18,258 nucleotides of DNA from CAYLMG01 sp964568365. GTDB lineage: Bacteria; Planctomycetota; Phycisphaerae; Sedimentisphaerales; Anaerobacaceae. Position 1 is the stretch's first letter. Each line of letters begins with the position of its first letter. The notes under the pieces were generated by a model. It was not told the origin of the DNA, searched no databases, and saw only the letters and a program-made list of their open reading frames with translations. Location of the stretch: assembly GCA_964568365.1 (NCBI GenBank), contig CAZMQF010000035.1, positions 1 through 18,258 of the forward strand, written 5' to 3'. A program made the position numbers and the translations under genes. Of this stretch, positions 14,151 through 18,258 are shown piece after piece.

Positions 14151-14345
14151 ATGCAAAACAAACCCAATTTACAGGAAGCCCAAAAGAACGTAAGTACTTG
14201 TAATACAAGAGGATCTGTAGAATTTCGCACCTTTTTCCGCCGAAAAAACGAACCCAAACGAACCCAAAACGAACCCAATTTTGGGCTAAAATTGGCTTCG
14301 TTTTTCACGAACAAAGCCAATTTCAGACCCAATTATGTTAATCTG
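14151..14345 (+). repeat. Asn-Lys-Pro-Asn-type dispersed repeat (pseudo-coding)
   Basis: Read from ATG at 14151 this gives MQNKPNLQEAQ, then NEPKRTQNEPNFG and FFTNKANFRPN, a composition I recall from numerous short 'hypothetical proteins' in Phycisphaerae genomes. On DNA level it contains three near-copies of CGAACCCAAAA (about 14248-14278) and an inverted repeat (14289-14323) with arms AAATTGGC and GCCAATTT and inner arms TTCGT and ACGAA. There is no ribosome-binding site before the ATG. I treat it as a dispersed repeat, not a protein gene; the family link is from memory. Confidence 0.55.
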
Positions 14346-14359
14346 GGTAATTTACGCCA

Positions 14360-14560
14360 AAGATACTTGTGCTTTTGTACCTATGTGCTCCTAGTTTCTC
14401 TGCGTCCACTTGCGGATAAAAAAAGAATTGTAATCTGTGAAAATCCGCGAAATCTGCGGTTAAATAATTTAGTGCAAATTCGTGAGAATTCGTGGTTCGA
14501 TTTTTTCTCTGTTCCTCGGTGTACTCTGTGGCGAATAATTTGTATTTTCCTGGGCCTGCG
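14360..14560. repeat. Degenerate 10-base-period intergenic repeat
   Basis: Units such as AATCTGTGAA, AATCCGCGAA and ATCTGCGG (14431-14459), then AATTCGTGAG and AATTCGTGG, recur with a period near 10. Minus-strand frames give the TEYTEEQ and NSHEFA peptides common as false genes in environmental genomes. It ends about 3 bases from the pgk stop codon. Nothing else is seen in this part of the spacer. Confidence 0.55.
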
Positions 14561-14563
14561 GTT

Positions 14564-15802
14564 TTATTTTTCATCCAGAATTGCAAGGCATTTGAATTTT
14601 TTGCCTTCCAGGAATTCAAGAGAAGCACCGCCGCCTGTTGAAATATGGCTCACCTTGTCGGATAGGCCGAGCTTTTCCAGTGCGCTGGCACTGTCACCGC
14701 CGCCGATTACGCTGCGTGCCCCTTTGGCCGTTGCTTCTGCAACCGCATTGGCCACCGCCTTTGTCCCTTCATCGAACGGCTCCATCTCGAATACGCCCAT
14801 AGGACCGTTCCAGACTATTGTTTTAGCTCCTTCAAGTTTCTCTGTAAAAAGCTTTCTTGTCTCAGGCCCGATATCCATCCCCTGCCAGCCGTCTTCAATA
14901 TTGCCGCTAACAATCCTTTTTTCAGCTCCTGCCTTGAGCTCAGTCGCCGCCACCGTGTCCACAGGAAGTACTATCTCACAGCCGACGTCCTTGGCACGCT
15001 CCAGAAGGGCAGTTGCCTTGTCGAGAAAATCATCCTCACATAAACTGTTACCGACATTCTGGCCGTTAGCCTTGAAGAACGTATAAGCCATCGCTCCGCC
15101 TATCAGTATCATGTCAACCTTATCGATAAGATTCTCGATAACACCGATTTTGTCCGACACCTTCGCTCCGCCGAGTATTGCTATAAAAGGTTTTTCAGGA
15201 TTGCTTACCGTATCGCCGAGAAACTTAAGCTCTTTCTCAATTAAAAATCCAATCACTCTCGGCTTTCCTTCCATAAGCGAAGGCACCGTATACATCGATG
15301 CATTGTCCCTGTGTGCCGTTCCGAAGGCATCGTCCACATAAATATCCGCCAGGTCGGCAAGCTGTTTTGCGAATCCGTCTTTTGCCTCTCGAAGCTGCTT
15401 ATCTTCCTTCGCAGCCTTGTCTTTTATCGTCTCTTCTTTGTGGAATCGCAGGTTCTCTAATAGCATTACTTCTCCGTTTTTAAGGCCGGCTGCTTTTGTC
15501 TTCACCTCCTCTCCTATGCAGTCATTGACAAAAATAACCTCCTGGCCGAGCAGCTCCGAAAGCCTTTTCGCCACGGGCTTCAGCGACAGTTTCTCATCTC
15601 TTTCGCCTTTAGGCCTGCCTAAGTGGCTCATTAAAATCAGTGCCCCGCCTCCTTCCAGTATCTTTTTTATCGTGGGCAGCGATTTGACAATCCTGTCATC
15701 GCTCGTAATGTTGCACTTATCATCAAGGGGCACGTTGAAATCGCACCGCATCAACACCTTCTTGCCTTTCACATCAATATCAGCCACCGTCTTCTTAGCC
15801 AT
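14564..15802 (-). CDS. pgk: Phosphoglycerate kinase
   Basis: A 412-residue glycolytic enzyme that transfers phosphate between 1,3-bisphosphoglycerate and ADP. Signatures: RCDFNVPL (19-26), the substrate loop SHLGRPKGE (59-67), LLENLRFH, DDAFGTAHR, the hinge and nucleotide region ILGGAKVSDKIGV, WNGPMGVFE and the C-terminal GGGDSASALEKLG. Length is typical. The ATG at 15802 has AGGTG eight bases upstream. It lies 114 bases after gap, behind a terminator, so gap and pgk may be expressed at different levels. Its stop abuts the 10-base-period repeat and no terminator of its own is evident. Confidence 0.98.
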   Translation of the reverse strand: MAKKTVADIDVKGKKVLMRCDFNVPLDDKCNITSDDRIVKSLPTIKKILEGGGALILMSHLGRPKGERDEKLSLKPVAKRLSELLGQEVIFVNDCIGEEVKTKAAGLKNGEVMLLENLRFHKEETIKDKAAKEDKQLREAKDGFAKQLADLADIYVDDAFGTAHRDNASMYTVPSLMEGKPRVIGFLIEKELKFLGDTVSNPEKPFIAILGGAKVSDKIGVIENLIDKVDMILIGGAMAYTFFKANGQNVGNSLCEDDFLDKATALLERAKDVGCEIVLPVDTVAATELKAGAEKRIVSGNIEDGWQGMDIGPETRKLFTEKLEGAKTIVWNGPMGVFEMEPFDEGTKAVANAVAEATAKGARSVIGGGDSASALEKLGLSDKVSHISTGGGASLEFLEGKKFKCLAILDEK

Positions 15803-15863
15803 AATTTTGCACCTGCCTTCCGGAAATAAGCCGCAAATTAAAAAGAATCCTTTCTTTTTTCGT

Positions 15864-15903
15864 ATTAAAAAAGCAGCACCTGTCTTTTTTCAAAGGCAGG
15901 TGC
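15864..15903 (-). terminator. Rho-independent terminator or attenuator between gap and pgk
   Basis: On the minus strand the arms GCACCTG and CAGGTGC (15876-15903) enclose a further CTTT-AAAG pairing with a GAAA tetraloop, after one C/A mismatch. They are followed within 3 bases by six T. It lies 14 bases after the gap stop. No good promoter is seen between it and pgk, so pgk may be fed by partial read-through. Confidence 0.75.
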
Positions 15904-15916
15904 GGTAAATAAAAGA

Positions 15917-16930
15917 CTACATCTTCGCAATTCTTTTCATAATATCAACTGTTCGCTGCGAGTATCCCCACTCGTTGTCGTACCAGCTGACGACCTGGAC
16001 CATATTGCCTTTTGCTATTGTGCACAGAGAATCGAAAATGCTCGAAGCCGGGTTGCCAATAATGTCACTGCTGACAATCGGCTCATCGCAGTATTCGAGT
16101 ATGCCTTTCAGCCCTCCTTCAGCGGCAGCCTTAACAACGGCATTGACCTCGTCAGCCGTAACCTCCTTCTTTACTTCCGCAACGAGGTTGACGCAGCTTC
16201 CGACAATAACCGGCACACGAAGTGCATAACCGTCGAGCTTGCCGTTCAAATCCGGTATCACTTTGCACACCGCCTTTGCCGCTCCGGTTGTCGTCGGGAT
16301 AATATTCATAGCCGCCGCCCGGGCCCGGCGGAGGTCCTTGTGTATCATATCAGCGACATTCTGGTCGTTGGTATAGCCGTGAACTGTCACCATAACACCT
16401 TTTACAACGCCGATTCCGTCGTGCAGCGCTTTGGCAAGCGGCGCAAGACAGTTTGTCGTGCAGCTCGCATTGGAGATACAGCTAACCTCAGGTTTCAGTA
16501 CCTCGTCATTAACGCCCAGAACCACTGTTGCCTCGATATCGTCCTTTGCAGGCACTGTCAGAACAACCTTTTGGGCTCCCGCCTTGAGGTGGTCACCGTA
16601 GCCGCCCTTTGGCGACTCTTTTGTCCGGAAAACGCCCGTCGATTCGACCACAATTTTTACACCCATATCCTTCCACGGCAGTTTCGCAGGGTCCTTTTCA
16701 CCCAGGACCTTGATGGCCTTACCGTTTATTACCAGGTTGTCGCCCTTTATTTCAACGCTGCCGTCCCATTTTCTCATTACCGTATCGTACTTGAACAGAT
16801 GTGCCAGACTTTTAGCGTCAGCCAAATCGTTGATTGCAACTAAGTCCAGCTCCTCAACCTCGCTGATTAATATTCTCGTTATCGCTCTGCCGATTCTGCC
16901 GAATCCGTTAATTGCTACCTTTGTCGCCAT
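15917..16930 (-). CDS. gap: Glyceraldehyde-3-phosphate dehydrogenase, type I
   Basis: A 337-residue NAD-dependent enzyme that oxidises and phosphorylates glyceraldehyde-3-phosphate. The Rossmann motif INGFGRIGR opens the protein, NDLAD (34-38) has the Asp that favours NAD over NADP, the catalytic Cys157 lies in SNASCTTNCLAP, and His184 in TVHGYTNDQN. WYDNEWGYSQR is near the C-terminus. I start at the ATG at 16930, with AAGGAG eight bases upstream; a TTG two codons earlier is too near that site. A consensus-like promoter lies upstream and a terminator downstream. Confidence 0.98.
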   Translation of the reverse strand: MATKVAINGFGRIGRAITRILISEVEELDLVAINDLADAKSLAHLFKYDTVMRKWDGSVEIKGDNLVINGKAIKVLGEKDPAKLPWKDMGVKIVVESTGVFRTKESPKGGYGDHLKAGAQKVVLTVPAKDDIEATVVLGVNDEVLKPEVSCISNASCTTNCLAPLAKALHDGIGVVKGVMVTVHGYTNDQNVADMIHKDLRRARAAAMNIIPTTTGAAKAVCKVIPDLNGKLDGYALRVPVIVGSCVNLVAEVKKEVTADEVNAVVKAAAEGGLKGILEYCDEPIVSSDIIGNPASSIFDSLCTIAKGNMVQVVSWYDNEWGYSQRTVDIMKRIAKM

Positions 16931-16996
16931 TTGCAATTCTCCTTGTTACTTAGTGTTCTCAATTATCTTTTTTACTCTATACCAAACGAACCGGTT

Positions 16997-17025
16997 AGTT
17001 TATTTAGCCCTGCGGTATTTGTCAA
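16997..17025 (-). promoter_or_regulatory. Consensus-like promoter of gap
   Basis: On the minus strand a perfect TTGACA (17020-17025) and TAAACT (16997-17002) are 17 bases apart, giving a leader of about 60 bases to the gap ATG. It is the best -35 element in the window, fitting a highly expressed glycolytic gene. Confidence 0.6.
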
Positions 17026-17058
17026 GTTTTTACTGAAAACCACCGCTTTTCGTGTTCA

Positions 17059-17102
17059 GAACCTGATTCAAAGGTTCGTCGGAGAAGTGCTTTTTCGAAA
17101 AA
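17059..17102 (-). other. Two weak hairpins after the guaA-like gene
   Basis: Just past the stop at 17106 lie a 12-base palindrome TTTTTCGAAAAA (17091-17102) and a stem of GAACCT and AGGTTC (17059-17077) with a 7-base loop. Neither has a T-run behind it on the minus strand, so termination is only possible, not shown. Confidence 0.25.
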
Positions 17103-17105
17103 TGC

Positions 17106-18038
17106 TCAGACGTACTCGATTGTCGCAGGCGGTTTCGGTGTCAGGTCATAAAGGCAGCGGTTAACTCCGTCAATCTGCGTGATTAATTCACACACTCGCT
17201 TGAGCTTATCCCAGCCCAGCTCAGTGACGGTCGCTGTCCTGGCATCGACGCTCTCGATGCAGCGGACAACGATAATCTGGCCGAACTCCCTTTTATTATT
17301 TCTGATACCCGTTGCGTAGTCGTTGAGCAGAACCGCCATATACTGAAACGCACCCGTTTGGGCCAGCTCTTTTTCTACTATTGCCGTTGCCTTTCTGACA
17401 ACTTCAAGCCGCTCAGCCGTCACCTCACCGACGATTCTCGCTGCCAGTGCAGGCCCGGGAAATGGTATCCGCTCTGCCAGCTCACCGGGAATATCCAGAA
17501 GTTTTGCAACCTCACGAACATCATCCTTTCGCAGCTGTTTAAGCGGCTCCAGTACCGAGTACCCGTAGGATTTTTCGGTATCGATGCCGAGCTGGGCAAG
17601 GATGTTATGCTGCCGTTTGATGCCGGCAACGGTCTCTTCAATATCTGTCAGAATCGTTCCGTGCAGCAAAAAAGTGGCTTTGTATTTTTTAACGAGCCTG
17701 CTAAAGACCTTCGAGTAGAAGGTATCTGTTATTGCCTGTCTTTTTTGTTCCGGGTCGGTCAGTCCCTTCAAGGCTGATAAAAACTCCTCACGAGCGTCAA
17801 CCAGCTCTACCGCAATCCCCATATCCGCAAAGATTTTGACAACGCGCTCAGGCTCGCCTTCGCGCATCAAAGCGTTATCGACAAAGATTGTTTTTAGCCG
17901 GTCGCCGAGGGCGCGGTTTCCCAGCACGGTTACAGTCGAGCTGTCCACACCGCCGCTGAGTGCATTTATCGCAGCTGCCTTGCCGACCGTTTTTTTAATA
18001 TCAGATATCTGCTCTTCGATGAACTTTTCATAATTCAT
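17106..18038 (-). CDS. guaA: Stand-alone GMP synthase ATP-pyrophosphatase subunit (divergent)
   Basis: A 310-residue protein matching the C-terminal two-thirds of GMP synthase. The PP-loop LSGGVDSS (27-34) binds ATP, IFVDNALMREGE and PEQKRQAI follow, PFPGPALAARIVGEVT (about 193-208) matches the family's PFPGPGLAVRILGEVT, and the C-terminus KPPATIEYV is the dimerisation and substrate-loop end. It would adenylate XMP and aminate it to GMP. The glutamine amidotransferase domain of the usual bacterial enzyme is absent, so ammonia must come from a separate subunit or free ammonium. The core diverges where most enzymes have GVMGDERTY-like sequence; here it reads GIRNNKREF. The ATG at 18038 has AAGGAG six bases upstream. 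A guaA-like paralogue with another role is the alternative. Confidence 0.85.
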   Translation of the reverse strand: MNYEKFIEEQISDIKKTVGKAAAINALSGGVDSSTVTVLGNRALGDRLKTIFVDNALMREGEPERVVKIFADMGIAVELVDAREEFLSALKGLTDPEQKRQAITDTFYSKVFSRLVKKYKATFLLHGTILTDIEETVAGIKRQHNILAQLGIDTEKSYGYSVLEPLKQLRKDDVREVAKLLDIPGELAERIPFPGPALAARIVGEVTAERLEVVRKATAIVEKELAQTGAFQYMAVLLNDYATGIRNNKREFGQIIVVRCIESVDARTATVTELGWDKLKRVCELITQIDGVNRCLYDLTPKPPATIEYV

Positions 18039-18134
18039 ACTTCTCTCCTTACAAATTTCTTAATCCGTAAAGATGGAAGTTTAACATTTCTACTGACTGC
18101 TGTCATCAAAATATACCATCTTTTTATGAAGAGC

Positions 18135-18154
18135 CGCTGATTCTTTTATCAGCG
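18135..18154. other. Hairpin in the leader region of the guaA-like gene
   Basis: Perfect 7-base arms CGCTGAT and ATCAGCG around a 6-base loop, three bases beyond the T-run of the terminator at 18158-18183 in the minus direction. It has no T-run on the minus strand. It may be a second stem of a tandem terminator or structure upstream of guaA. Confidence 0.3.
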
Positions 18155-18157
18155 CAT

Positions 18158-18183
18158 AAAAAAGCCGGGCAAAAAAGCCCGGC
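18158..18183 (-). terminator. Strong rho-independent terminator of the gene at the right edge
   Basis: On the minus strand GCCGGGC (18177-18183) pairs perfectly with GCCCGGC (18164-18170) around a T6 loop, followed immediately by six T (18158-18163). It lies 24 bases after the stop of the partial gene at 18208, separating it from the guaA-like gene. Confidence 0.9.
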
Positions 18184-18207
18184 CTGTGTGTTAGCAAGCT
18201 ATGTAAA

Positions 18208-18258
18208 TTATTCGACAGGTTCTATCCCTTCTCGTGAAACTTCCAGCAAATATGTTTG
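18208..18258 (-). CDS. C-terminal end of an upstream gene (partial)
   Basis: The minus strand is open from the window edge for 16 codons ending in TAA, reading QTYLLEVSREGIEPVE. It is followed 24 bases later by a strong terminator, which supports a real gene end. I do not recognise the protein from so short a tail. Confidence 0.5.
   Translation of the reverse strand, partial: QTYLLEVSREGIEPVE

Noticed and set aside
13956..15086. 376-residue plus-strand open frame
   Set aside because: It runs through the period-7 array, the Asn-Lys-Pro-Asn repeat and the 10-base repeat, then antisense into pgk. It is a repeat artefact plus shadow of pgk.

Overview
The window reads as chromosome from an uncultured-type Gram-negative bacterium, most likely a planctomycete of the Phycisphaerae/Sedimentisphaerales kind. 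This placement is inference. It rests on the mix of conserved genes, a dipeptidase-family enzyme with a signal peptide, and an intergenic repeat whose reading frame gives Asn-Lys-Pro-Asn-rich peptides that I recall from Phycisphaerae genomes. No 16S gene or other decisive marker is present.

Region 1 (79-7067, all minus strand) is one tightly packed eight-gene run, transcribed from a TATAAT-type promoter near 7097: hisC, hisB, ispF, cysS, ruvC, ruvA, ruvB and a MurG-like glycosyltransferase. Spacings run from a 4-base ATGA overlap (cysS/ruvC) to 44 bases (ruvA/ruvB). It joins histidine synthesis, isoprenoid synthesis, cysteinyl-tRNA charging and the complete Holliday-junction resolution set (RuvABC).

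Region 2 (7198-10491) holds a divergently transcribed exported C69-family dipeptidase with its own promoter, then convergent minus-strand accD (acetyl-CoA carboxylase beta subunit) and rpe (ribulose-phosphate 3-epimerase), each with a candidate promoter.

Region 3 (about 10430-14560) is an AT-rich accessory stretch between rpe and pgk. It holds a HigBA-type toxin-antitoxin pair whose perfect 18-base palindrome lies between the -35 and -10 boxes, two plus-strand genes of unknown function (an exported coiled-coil protein, and a 223-residue protein with a possible thioredoxin-like fold), a promoter-driven double hairpin that may be a small structured RNA, and several kinds of intergenic repeat. 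The repeats include degenerate 7-base-period arrays found at four places in the window, REP-like palindromes, the Asn-Lys-Pro-Asn-type repeat and a 10-base-period repeat touching the pgk stop.

Region 4 (14564-18258, minus strand) holds gap and pgk (glycolysis) with a good terminator between them, a consensus promoter before gap, and a stand-alone, divergent GMP synthase ATP-pyrophosphatase subunit without an amidotransferase domain. At the right edge are a very strong terminator and the last 16 codons of an upstream gene.

No CRISPR array, tRNA, rRNA, transposase or complete defence system beyond HigBA is visible. The least explained elements are the candidate RNA at 13848-13910, the two unknown genes with their promoter-flanking inverted repeat, and the period-7 arrays.
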